Source of the DNA: Cryptococcus deneoformans JEC21
Lineage: Eukaryota; Basidiomycota; Tremellomycetes; Tremellales; Cryptococcaceae
DNA length: 12,500 nt
Reading direction: 5' to 3'
Assembly (NCBI RefSeq): GCF_000091045.1
Contig: NC_006680.1
Coordinates: 752,501 to 765,000, forward strand
The position numbers and the translations under genes were made by a program. The notes under the pieces were generated by a model. That model did not search any database and had not been told where the DNA came from. It saw only the letters and a program-made list of their open reading frames with translations. This document shows, one piece after another, positions 1 to 12,091 of this stretch; the stretch's first letter is position 1, and every line of letters begins with the position of its first letter.

Positions 1-1661
1 CAAGTCGGAATTGACATGGAGAGCAGAGAAGACGATTGCTATCCTTCCCAACCCGGGCGCGGATGAGGAATGCGATGCCGCGGACGCCGAGGTTGAACGT
101 ATTGAGGAAGAGTTGAACGAGATTCTTGAAGAAGTTAAGAAGACTCTAAAGTATGCTATACGTAATGATCAGCAAAGGCTACTGCTAATCTGGAAATAGG
201 TGCAAGGAAGCAGTATTCTGGCATAGTGCTCAAGGGGGGAAGGAGATCTTCCAAATCCAAGTCCCGGCAAGCGTCAAGGCCCCTGCCAGGTGGACAAAGG
301 CTAGTGGTACCAAGGTACGCATCGTCATCTTATCTGGATACGGACTTGGCAACTGATGGCCACGCAGAGTCACAACAGGTATTACACCCCCGAGACTATC
401 CCAGTCATCAGACAGATTCAAGAAGCTCGTGAGACCCAAGCAGCTGCCAAGAAAAACTTTTTCAAGCACCTCATGGATGAGTTTAGCAAGGACCGTGAGA
501 CATGGCTTATCACCGTTCGAGTGATCGCCGAGTTGGACTGCCTCGTCTCCCTTGCCAAAGCGTCCTCCGATATGGACGAACCCAAGTGTCGGCCTACCTT
601 TGTTTCCTCTTCCTCTGCGTTTATCGACTTTCGTGACCTCCGACACCCATCCATGTGCCTCCGCTCCGATTTTATTTCAAACGACGTTCAGCTCGGCGGA
701 GATCAGCCTAGACAGGTGCTGTTAACAGGTCCGAATATGGCGGGTAAAAGTACGCTGTTGAGAATGACTGCTGCAGGAGTTATCATGGCACAGTTGGGAT
801 GTTATGTGCCCGCTAGTGAAGCGAGATTGAGCCCGGTGGATAAGATTCAGACTAGAATGGGTGCCTATGACAGTGAGTATCACACGGATTCCAAACTCAA
901 GTATTGGGCTGACCATGGGTAGATATGTTTGCGAGTGCGTCGACTTTTAAAGTTGAGCTGGATGAATGTTCTCGCATCTTGCGTGAAGCCGGACCAAAGT
1001 CTCTTGTCATCCTGGACGGTGAGTTTCTTCTTGTCACCACAGAGACCTCTCTGACGTCTTTGATCAGAGCTTGGTCGGGGAACCTCAACCTACGATGGTA
1101 TGGCCATTGCCGGTGCAGTGTTACATCATATTGCTACTCACTCCCTCCCCTTGGGATTCTTCGCTACCCACTATGGATCCCTCACCGACGATTTCGCGTA
1201 CCATCCGAATATCCGTAGGATGCACATGCAAACGCACGTTGATGACGAGCAAAAGCAAGTTGTCTTTTTGTACAAGCTCATCCCCGGTGTGGCGGAGTCA
1301 TCGCACGGTACACGTAAGTTTTAACCACCGCTATTTGTCGTTTGAGCATTAGCTAACCCTGTCGATAGACGTTGCAAGGATGGCTGGTGTCCCACTAGAT
1401 GTCGTCCTTCGTGCCGAATCAGTATCCCAACAGTTCTTTTCTGCATTCAATGACAAGCTCGTCAACCGTCGTCAGTCAAAGATGCCTATTGTTGCCCAAG
1501 CAGATTTTGCATGGTTGATGAGGGTCGTCAAGGGTTTGGAAGGTGCGGTAGCTGGTAGTCAGGATAAGAAGGGCATACTGGGAGGGCATGAGGCGACCTT
1601 GGCTGATCAGCTGGATATTGTCGAGCGATGTGCGGGGGGCTATGAGATTGCTGAGGCATAG
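1..1661 (+). CDS. MSH6: DNA mismatch repair ATPase MSH6, C-terminal part (5' end outside window)
   Basis: MSH6 pairs with MSH2 as MutS-alpha in the nucleus, where it binds base mismatches and small loops and uses ATP to recruit MutL complexes. Visible exons are 1-150, 200-314, 368-872, 923-1018, 1068-1313 and 1369-1661. Joined from base 2 they give 467 codons and a TAG stop with all phases closing; the five introns are 49-55 nt. The part seen runs from the end of the clamp/lever region through the whole ABC-type ATPase. Walker A GPNMAGKST lies at 728-754. The signature region (STFKVELDECSRIL) lies in exon 4. Walker B LVILDELGRG is split by the intron at 1019-1067, and the FFATHYGSLTDDF switch/His region is in exon 5. 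The tail ends with the helix-turn-helix MSH2-contact segment. SRPTFV-like and YVPASEARLSPVD stretches favour MSH6 over other MutS homologues. No active-site residue appears lost. It converges on POP4 with 163 bp between stop codons. Confidence 0.95.
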
Positions 1662-1824
1662 TAGAAAGTGAAAGATTTTGGTTGTATCTACAAGTTATAT
1701 TCAAAAAGGGATATCGTCTCTATGTCATAGGTTAGAAGTTCATGTATGCATTGCTAGTATCATAACGACAGCATACTAGCTAATGGTGCAGGTTATTATA
1801 CAGAGCTGTAAACTAATGGTACAA

Positions 1825-2944
1825 TTATGCCGCCGGATTACCCCAAGCTGGGGGATCCTTCCTTCTAGACTTGTTTCTCTTCCTCTTTCCTCCGTTCACC
1901 TTTTCTCTCACGGGCTGTTCACCGCCGACCGTTGCCTCCATCTCAATCAACGTTTTCCCCATTTCCCCTACTCTCCCAACCCAATCTTCACCCCATCCAC
2001 TTCCTCCACCACCACCTTGTGCTGGACGGAACTTCCGCCCTGCTCGGTCAGCCGAACGATACGCAAAGGCGGAGCCCAACAGGTCCATTTCTAATCTAGG
2101 ACATGTTTTGAGATGATCTGTCAAGTCGGGTGGGAAGGGGGATTCGTCGTTGAGATTTGATCTGGGGGAATAGGCAGGAAAGGAGAGACGAAAGAGGGAG
2201 CCGACTTTGGGGATGACTCTGACTTTGTCGTCCTGCCCGACAAGTCTAAAAGTTTCTGCCGTCTCTTCGATGACGATCCCCCTCTGATCCTTTAAGCTGT
2301 CATTCTTCGCAGCGAGTACGGAGAGATAAATGCCTGTAAAGTCTGCCTTTGAGATTTTAGACTGAAGAGGCTCAGGATTGAGCGACGGGAGGGTGTTTGG
2401 TACAGGGAACGGTAGGGGAGGAAGGGCAAGAAGTTGGCAAATGTAATTGATATGAAGATGGTTTAATGGAATGAGAGCGTTGTATCTGTAACAAGTCAGT
2501 GAATAGTTCCTTCAGCAACATGTATACTTGCGATATTCTGTTGCCTTTTCCAACAACGCCTCCTAGCCGTCTTCTGACCTTTCTCATCCCTTCTAATCCC
2601 AGTTCCTCCCTCGTCTTCACATTCCTCTCATGTTCCTCTCTCGCCTTTTTCTTCTCAAACGCATTACCTCTGTTTCTCTTTCTTCCCTGGACCAGCACAG
2701 AAGAGGTAGTGGATGGCTTATCAGGTGTAGTGAGAAGCGTCTTGCCGGATAAGCGGGAGGAATAAATCGAGGCATTGAGAGACAGAAGATTAGGAAGGAG
2801 CGGTTCTGTCTGTGGGAGTAACGGCGCAAGGGGTCTTTTGAGATGGGACGAGATGGTCCTGTATGGATCTATCTGCTGTGTGTTAGGCGCCGGAGATGGG
2901 TTTCTGCTGGAGGATGCCGATGCCGAGCTCTGCTTTGAGGACAT
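1825..2944 (-). CDS. POP4: RNase P/MRP protein subunit Pop4 (Rpp29)
   Basis: Pop4/Rpp29 binds the catalytic RNA of RNase P (pre-tRNA 5' maturation) and RNase MRP (rRNA processing) in the nucleus and nucleolus. The exons on the minus strand are 2944-2532 and 2485-1825, giving 357 residues. The Sm-like Rpp29 barrel covers about residues 182-290. It begins SKADFTGIYLSVLAAK, continues through GIVIEETAETFRL and KVRVIPKVGSLFRL, and ends with the family hallmark SAFAYRSADRAGRKF. Before it, NALIPLNHLHINYICQLL matches the helix that precedes the barrel in this family. The first ~45 residues are Ser/Pro-rich. A basic Lys/Arg segment follows at about 105-130. The C-tail has a Gly run and KRKRNKSRRK, a probable nuclear or nucleolar signal. 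The ATG at 2944 is the first in frame; the open frame extends to 3010 only through a TTG. Reading frame is kept only if the intron (2486-2531) uses a GC donor; see its entry. Confidence 0.9.
2486..2531 (-). other. Probable GC-AG intron of POP4 (46 nt)
   Basis: Read on the minus strand, the intron starts GCAAGTATAC, has a CTGAC branch-like site and ends TTACAG. Exon 1 from the ATG is 413 nt (phase 2). Only cutting before GCAAGT joins it in frame to TAC AAC GCT, which encodes the conserved pre-barrel helix. Cutting at the GT four bases further on (2527) adds 4 nt and shifts the frame, so translation ends near 2372 without the Rpp29 barrel. GCAAGT is the usual donor form in known GC-AG introns. 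A one-base sequencing error is the main alternative. Confidence 0.75.
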
Positions 2945-3686
2945 CTTGTGAGATGCAGGCCTGAGAGGATGAGACGCAAGTCTAAAAGGGATCTCGAACA
3001 GAGTAGGCAACGTGTTGAAATATTAAAAGAAAACATTCCGCGAGAGGTGCCCCTGCTCTAGAAACAAGCGGCCTCCACTTTGGCGAAGCATAACTTGGGA
3101 AACCATTCAAAATATATGTATGTATATGCGTGGATCAGCGATAGTCCGCCGTGGAGGAACAGCATTGTGCATGCATCTCATTTTCCTTCCGACCCTCCGG
3201 TGAATGGCTTTGCCAACGACGATCTGGATTATGAGAAGACGTCTCCTTCGTACGTAGCTGGATCTGAGTTTCACAAGGTCACACATTCCCTGTTTCCCTT
3301 CTCCTCACTTTCCAGCAGCGCCTTCGATCCAATTTTCAGCGACAGATCCTCCCCAGAAGTACTGTAAAGACTTTCTGGGTGTTCTCTCGCTTTCTTTTAC
3401 TTAATGTCTTACGTAAGCTACCGCTAAATAAACGTGCCGCGGGGCCAATCGTTGGGTGTATGAATGAATGTTGCTTGTTCTCTGCAGTGAACAACCATAC
3501 TTTCGCACATTTCATGTCATTTCACTTTTACCTCTATTCTTCCACGCCAGCAGCTATATACAGCATAACCCGGTAGAAAGCGCACCCAAACGGCCAGAAC
3601 GACATCACACGCCCACTGAGAGCAGTCACAAGCGGTAACACACCTCGCGCGGCCCTGCGTCTTAGTCCGAAGCATCAAAGTTGGTC
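2945..3686. other. Divergent intergenic region between POP4 and BUD6
   Basis: This 742-bp stretch must hold both promoters and both 5' leaders. Open frames here (for example 3080-3367) have no recognisable protein pattern. Several ATGs lie upstream of BUD6, at about 3405 and a run of ATGA repeats near 3460-3470. Whether they are transcribed is unknown. I see no clear TATA box, tRNA or other RNA gene. Confidence 0.6.
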
Positions 3687-6600
3687 ATGTCCAAAAACAT
3701 TTCTTACCCCGTACCTCAGCAAGAACCGTACCAAAGCCAGCCAACTGTCCGAAATGGAAACGGATACTACCGTACATCTTCGGGATTTACTCAACGCCAT
3801 GGAAGACAGACCAGTGGGTCAAGATCTGTAAGTGTTGAAGCATGGTTCCGGTTCGGCAAAGGCTGATGGCTGCGATTCAGTACCCTAGTGCGCTTGACTC
3901 TTCCATAACAAGGCTGCTCGTGACCACGAAACAACTTTTGCAAGGTCTTGACCAATGGTCGCATGGCTTGATTTCCGAAATCGATGTGCGTTTATTGTTC
4001 TTGGCTATAAATACCCATATCTGATTGTGTTTTCAGGTGAGCGATATTTATGTGCGTTTGGGCAATGGATTTGAGACTTGCGTGCAAGCCTTCAGCCGAG
4101 TGGGTATAGATACAAGGTGCGTAATAGCTAAAGTCTCCCATCTGCGAATCTGACAATTGCCACAGAGAGCTCAGCTCGATTCCTCAAGATCTGCGCAACT
4201 GCCTGGAGCATTGTCTCTCCCAAGATCCTTCCCCGGATAGTCTCGATAGATTCCTCCCTGAAATCCGCAACATTATTCAATATTTGCTGCAAGGGTTAAA
4301 GCAGAAGCAAATGCAGTACAAGAGATTACAGGAAAGGAACAGGCAATACGAGTCAAGCTCTTCTTTGGCAGGGACGACTTCGACAGTAGGCGATGGTTCC
4401 CAAGCCTCTGTCGCGCACTCGCAACCGGTTGGTATCCCTGGCCAACGAAGACCATCAGAAGATTATCCTTCAGACCCTCGTTTTTCTGCTCGATCGGGAA
4501 CATCTACTTCATCTGCCTCTCCACCCGTGTCTTCCCAACTCTCTCAACTCTCATCAACTCAGTTAACCGCTCAGCCTCGATCGGCCTCAAACCCCGCACT
4601 GGCGGAACGTGAGCGCCGACCTGCACCCTCGCGTCCGCCGCCACCCGATGCCTTCCGCCCGGCTAGACCTCCCGGACCTCGTAGACCTAGTTCGCCTGTT
4701 GGAAGTCAGACGCCCCAAGAGAACATACACAGCGTCATGAGTCGCGGCGGAGAATCTCAACAATCTCATTCCCCAAGTTATGATATTCCGACCATTGCTA
4801 TAGTACCTGATTCACGATCAAACTCTGGTACAGGGCCCAACCCAGCGGCTCCGTCACCTCCGCCGGCCAAGCCTAATTTGACTATCAACACTGACAAACC
4901 TATCCCTCCTCGACCGGACCGATTTGCAAGAGACAGTTATGGCCGTCCAATATCACGCTTTTCGGTAGACTCTGACGCATCCGCTGGGTCACCGGTGGTT
5001 GAAACAGGAGCGGTTGAAACAGGAGCGGTAGACGTACAGAGCAGAGCGATGGATTCTGTGCCCGAGGAAGGTGAGCGGAAATCAGCAGAATTGAAGAGAA
5101 GGCCGAGGGCAAGTGTGGACAGGAGCTCGAGGGCGAGTGGAAGTGGGAGTAGCGATCGTGGTCACCAAACACAGCAATCTGAATGTACCGCGCCATCATT
5201 ACCCATGCTCGATTTCCCTAGAAACATCTCTCTTCACCCAGCCACCCCTCCCGCTGTCAGAAATCCCCTTCCAGCAACTTCTACCCACGCGCCGACACTT
5301 CCACCCCCAGAATCGCTTCCTATCCCTGAAGTACCTCCAGAAACGCGTGCAACTCTTGCCGCACTCGAACGTTCGGACGCTCTCGAGCGCAGAGCTTCCA
5401 AACGATTTTCATCTTACACCTTTAACAACCTCAATTCTTCTTCATCCCCTCGAGCAAGCCCTCAGCGACCTACAAGGCGGGCTGTCAATAATGCTCGAGA
5501 GCAATTAGCGTCCGGAGGGACGTTGCCAGAAGGAGTGGGTTTGGGTATGGGTTTGCATGAGCGTGCAGGATCAAGAGGGGGGTCACCAAAGTTGGAGAGG
5601 GTGAGGGAAGCAGGCGAAGAGCCAGAAGGAAGCGGAGCTACCATTGAACCGTCCAGTCCCACGGGTTCAGTTCGTGTCCTCAAAACACCTCCTCTGTCAC
5701 CCTCTGCTACGCCCCGCCCACCATCGCATCCTGCGTTTTCTGACCCCAATCGCATGAACGTCTTTCTGCAAATCGGACGTAAAACTAAACGCCATGTACT
5801 TGAGCTGCCGATCACTCTGGAAGCGCTCAAACTGGTGTTCATGGAAAGATTCGAGTATGATCCTGGAAAAGAAGACTTCCCAGATGTATACATTAGAGAT
5901 AGAGATGGGATGGAGTACGAATTGGAAGGGGTTGAAGATTTGAGAGAAGGGTGCACGTTGTGCTTGAACATTGAACGTGAGTTTTTGGTCACTTTAACCG
6001 TTTCCAAGTCTTAAAACTGACGTAAAGGTAGCGCTGGACCAAGTTAAGCTCCACATTGATTCTACCTTTGCTACCCTTGTGCAAGAGATGAAAGAACTTC
6101 GCCAAGCTCTCGACAAGGAACGCGAGACCACCAAGCGACTGTCCGTCTTGGCGTCGCCGTCGGTTGCTGGGGACCCAGCTTCTCTGACTCCTTCCACCTC
6201 CCCCTTGCAACCTCCCGCCTCCGCCATCTCCCTTCCTGCCCCTACGCCTTTAGTGGTAGGTCCGTCAGAAGACCATCTTAAACAGATCCAAGAGCAACAT
6301 GAAGAGCTTGAGAGTCTGCGCAGAGAATTAGCCATCACGCGTCAGTCGCATGCCGAGCATATCAACGAGTCTTCGGCTATTATTTCATCTTTGAAAGATG
6401 AGATCGCCCAGATCAAAAAGGTCACTTCGACGAATCCCAATTCGAACCGCGGTCTCGTCGACCGAAGCAAAGCCGAACTCGATACCCAGTGTACGGAAAC
6501 GATCAAAGCTGTCGAAGACATTACCGATATCGTTGATGCCGCACGTATCGATGCATACAAACGATTTGTCACGCCATCTAAACAGCAGATGGCTACCATC

Positions 6601-7413
6601 CAATCTGATCTTCAAAAAGCCCGCCAGCTTGTTGAAGACTTTACCAGTGCTGTCAAGATTGCCGATCCTACATGGCGAGGTACATGGCAGACTGAACTTC
6701 ACAGGGTGATGGAGGAGCAAAAGCTGCTTCATCACCAGACCAAGCTGTGTGGAGACTTGAAAAAGGATTTGGAAGATGCGGAAAGCATGCTTGGAAATGT
6801 GCAGACCTTTGTCGAGCAGCGGGTTGCTGGAACTAGGACAGCTAGGATTAGGGTCGGTGCTGATGCCGAGGTCGAAGGCGGGGGCATCTCGAGCTTGCTT
6901 ATGGAGATCCGTACCAAGGATTCTGATCCCGAACAACGTCTCCGTGCTATCGAAGCCCAACAGCGGGCTCGTGCGAGGGAACGTGCGAACAAGGTGGATG
7001 AATTTGAGGCGGAGCTGAAAGGATTTGTAGGTGGGAAGAGATTGAAGAAGACTGGAGGAGCAGAGGAGGTGGATAGACTGAGAGGAAGGAAAGACGAAGT
7101 GTTGAGGGTGCAGTTGACTGGAAGTAGTGGCGTTGGCGCAATCACACCACAGATCACGGGGCAGAGTGCGAAAGCGATCAGTCCGCAGGGAACGGGGCAA
7201 AGTGTAAATACAGTCATTAGTGGGAGTGGATCTGCACCGACGACACCGGCCAAGGTTGAAGGCAAGGAAAAAGAGCCGGAGGAAATGCTGGTGAAGAGTT
7301 CAAGTGCAGCTAGTTTAGCGAGTTCCAATGCGGCTCCGGAAGGAGTGAGCCCGGGGGTTAGTCCTGCAAAGGATCAGCCACTGGTCGAGACTAAAGAGGA
7401 GGCAGATGTTTAG
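3687..7413 (+). CDS. BUD6: Bud6/Aip3-family actin-interacting polarity protein
   Basis: Bud6/Aip3 works at polarity sites and septa, where it binds monomeric actin and the formin tail to promote actin-cable nucleation. The exons are 3687-3827, 3881-3985, 4037-4116, 4166-5976 and 6032-7413, giving 1172 residues and closing at TAG. Introns are 49-55 nt. Residues ~48-165 form the conserved fungal N-terminal helical domain (SSITRLLVTTKQLLQGLDQW, then a DIYVRLGNGF segment). Residues ~165-635 are a Ser/Pro-rich linker with polyproline patches. The AIP3 core starts at about 638 with NVFLQIGRKTKR. It continues through FPDVYIRDRDGMEYEL and LDQVKLHID into coiled-coil stretches (about 730-745 and 790-842) and ends near 1045. 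A low-complexity Ser/Gly/Thr tail follows. Start choice: the ATG at 3687 is the first in frame after an upstream TTG and has G at -3. The last intron has two possible acceptors; only 6031 keeps the frame. Confidence 0.92.
4998..5027 (+). repeat. Two exact 15-bp tandem copies inside BUD6
   Basis: GTTGAAACAGGAGCG occurs twice in direct succession and encodes VETGA VETGA in the disordered linker. The unit length is a multiple of three, so copy-number change would keep the frame. Confidence 0.95.
7138..7209 (+). repeat. Diverged 36-bp tandem duplication in the BUD6 C-tail
   Basis: Positions 7138-7173 encode AITPQITGQSAK and 7174-7209 encode AISPQGTGQSVN. Eight of twelve residues are shared and the units are in frame. 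This is an old duplication in the low-complexity tail after the AIP3 core. Confidence 0.8.
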
Positions 7414-7702
7414 ATTCGTTGTATATACTAGATACGCTTATGGGCGGGACATTTTAATATAGTGGATAAAACAAGCGCATACTACTCATATATTGTCGCA
7501 AATGCGAGAAAGAATGAAGGATTTACATAATGAGTGAATCATGTTGTCGTGTGATCCTATGTGCGTGGATAAGTTTAATAGAAATAACAGTGAAGCCTGT
7601 GACTGGGGCTAAACGACCATGTATGGTGCAGACAGATGCTTCTCCTTTGCCCGACCTGCGGCGTCTCTTATTTTGAGGCGTTGGGCCTCGATGATTGGTC
7701 AC

Positions 7703-8721
7703 TCATCCTTGCGTCTCGACACTGGCCAGCGCTTTTTGCACCTCTCTCAACGCCTTGTCGGCACTGACACTATCCCTCCTCTTCTTGTCTCCATCCACTC
7801 CGTCCTTTGGCCCTCCATTCGAAGTCACTCTCATCCCCGTCATCGCGCTAGGGTCAACGAGCACCACTGCCTCCCCGCTTGAGCTGCTCCCCGAACGGGA
7901 AGGTGGTCCGCCTGAAGATTCATCATGAGTTGGTAAAGTCGGTCTGGAAGATGCGTTTGTAGGAAAAGAAAGGGCTCCACCTGCCAGACCGGCAAGACCT
8001 CCTAAGCCGCCTGACAAGGAAGTGCGAGCCCAGGAAGAAGAGCCTGAGCCTGATCTGTGATGGCCCCTTCTCTGCGTCGGGGCAGCGAGACCCCCCGCGT
8101 GGGGGCCGGAGGAGCTGCCGGGAAGTGCGCCAGAGATACTGCCTGTTTTGGAGTGGTGGATGTTGGTCACGCTCATTGCCCGGCTGTGCACTTGAGGTGC
8201 GGCAGGGTCGTTGTTGGCTGGGAAGGGGAAGGGCGCGCCACCGCCGTTAGCGGCGTTTGACATTGAGGAACGGTGTCCGAGCGCACGGGACGCAAGCGAC
8301 TGGATGACCTGCGCTGCATCGGGTCGGTCGTAGGGGCGGATGCTGCCAGTGAAGGATGGAGGGGGGTGGAGAAGGAAGGACAGATACGCGCGTTTAGCTG
8401 CAAAAAGCGCGCTTTAGCCTCGGACATGACAAGAGACGGATCGGACGCACCGACGTTGGCGTCTGCGAAAACAACCAAGGCGTGGGTGTCATCGAGCCAT
8501 TTTATTCGGTAGCCGCCTTTGTCGTTATCCCATTCCTTGAACATGAGCTGGAGGTCGCGGGTCTTGAGTCTGTATGCAGAGTCAGTGCATGCGCGCGGCG
8601 GGATTGCTTACTCTGCTGAGAAGTTTGCGAGGTGGAGGATCCTGGTGACTGCTGCGGAGAGCTGGAGGTGGGAGGACGAGGAGGCGGCGAGGAGAGTACC
8701 GTTGGGGAGGGAGATGGACAT
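7703..8721 (-). CDS. R3HCC1-like RRM-fold protein, putative RNA-binding
   Basis: The exons on the minus strand are 8721-8612, 8569-8451 and 8397-7703, giving 307 residues. The introns are 42 nt (8570-8611, GTAAGC...CAG) and 53 nt (8398-8450, GTGCGT...TTTTTGCAG). The joined reading gives, from about residue 33, FSAELKTRDLQLMF, then YRIKWLDDTHALVVFADAN and KRAYLSFLL. This matches the pattern in R3HCC1/R3HCC1L proteins (helix entering an RRM, then a W-[LV]-DDTHAL strand). A second conserved block, YDRPDAAQVIQSLASRAL, lies at about 98-115. The remaining ~190 residues are Ser/Gly/Pro-rich and look disordered. No R3H motif is visible. Relatives are linked to mRNA-bound complexes, but the function here is unproven. 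The ATG at 8721 is chosen because it opens the frame leading into the conserved part. It converges on BUD6 (289 bp between stops) and diverges from UBI4. Confidence 0.8.
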
Positions 8722-10971
<2,250 letters not shown>

Positions 10972-12091
10972 GCGTAGAGCGTACAAGTTGGTGAAGCGAA
11001 TGTTGTGACAGTTTTATGAAGTCTTGTAGGCAGGCAGTATACATGAATGTATACCGAATCAATGGACCGTTCTTTCTTTTTGCGGTACTATTTTGAAGCT
11101 CATTCAGCGTTTTGAGTGGCATCGTTCTGCAGTGTGCCGTGAGGATGACGTGCTGTAGGGTGCAGATATTAATTATCCAGAGCTGTGTGCGTTCACGTCA
11201 CTTGATATTTTTATCGGTTGTCTTGTTTGGACCGTCTTTGTCATTTTGCTTGACTCTACCGGCGTATCTAAATATATGAGCCGATAAGATCTCTATCCTT
11301 TACATTTTCATCGAACCAGCTGAATAAGGGTCTACGTCGAGATTCAAGTCATTTTTGGCAAATTTCAAGGCATATGACACCCTATCTCACCTACTATTAG
11401 ACAAAAAGAAAAGATCCTCATGCTAGAACCTTCCCCTTCAAAAACATCTGGCAGTTTTGAATTTTAAGGAGGTCCACACAAACAAACAATGACTGGGATG
11501 ATACATCCTGTCGTCAACAAAGACTATTTTACTACATACGGGAGACTTCGCAGAGTAGATATGATAGATATGACCTAATATCAACCAAGGTATCAGAAAA
11601 GGACACTTGCCCTTGTTGCTGAGCCAAGCACGCAAAGCAGCCAGCAGGGGAGAAGAGATGCGATGAATAGAAAGATCTAAAAGCGGACGTGTTGCATATA
11701 GTTAATAAGCGCATCAATCTTACCTGTAAATTTATGTGTCCTGCCATAAACTTATTGTCCCAGGTCTAATACCTTGCTAATACCATGTGCTGGTCGTAAA
11801 TCAATCGGCTGCTTTATACAGTACTACTCATACTACGAACTGACACCACATTCGTCTCGTGTGTGCACTTTAAAGCCCCCCGCGACCAATACTTATCTGT
11901 AATCTGCTTTCGTCATAGGATTTCCCCCATTCAGGTCTATCCAACGAACGAACGTGTTTTCCTGAAACATCCAACTCTATTCTTCATCTCTTCTACATCC
12001 ACATCTATTACTCATCTACACCTGTACTCACACCTCTCCCGCATCTCCAATCGTACCCCATGGGCCCACCAGCAAGCACGCCATAGCCACC
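10972..12091. other. Gap between UBI4 and PHO80: UBI4 3' UTR, PHO80 promoter and leader
   Basis: This 1.1-kb stretch is the longest gene-free part of the window. The first ~150 bp are probably the UBI4 3' UTR. Two TGACGTG motifs lie in opposite orientation at 11146-11152 and 11194-11200. A TTTATA stretch lies near 11814. The region from ~11985 to 12060 is C/T/A-rich and leader-like. No open frame looks like a known protein and no tRNA with paired arms was found. Confidence 0.6.
12060..12086 (+). CDS. Upstream ORF of PHO80 (8 codons plus stop)
   Basis: ATG GGC CCA CCA GCA AGC ACG CCA TAG encodes MGPPASTP and stops 5 nt before the PHO80 start codon. Its own ATG has C at -3 and G at +4, a weaker context than GCCACCATG of the main ORF. 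If it lies within the mRNA leader, it would be expected to reduce or tune translation of the cyclin. Confidence 0.5.
   Translation: MGPPASTP

Noticed and set aside
3080..3367. 95-codon open frame between POP4 and BUD6
   Set aside because: It starts at a non-ATG codon, has no motif, and lies in a divergent promoter. I could not link it to BUD6 by a plausible splice.
5462..6007. 181-codon minus-strand open frame opposite BUD6 exon 4
   Set aside because: Its translation is the antisense shadow of the conserved BUD6 segment and shows no protein family pattern.
6385..7200. 271-codon open frame on the minus strand across BUD6 exon 5
   Set aside because: It is fully antisense to the conserved AIP3 core, has no recognisable domain, and is explained by the codon composition of the real gene.
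8398..8450. Apparent frameshift in the R3HCC1-like gene
   Set aside because: A 53-nt intron with GTGCGT donor and TTTTTGCAG acceptor restores the conserved reading exactly, so the gene is intact.
11338..11350. B-box-like GATTCAAGTC followed by a T run, suggesting a tRNA
   Set aside because: The flanking bases do not form a T stem, and no A box or acceptor-stem pairing was found at a suitable distance.
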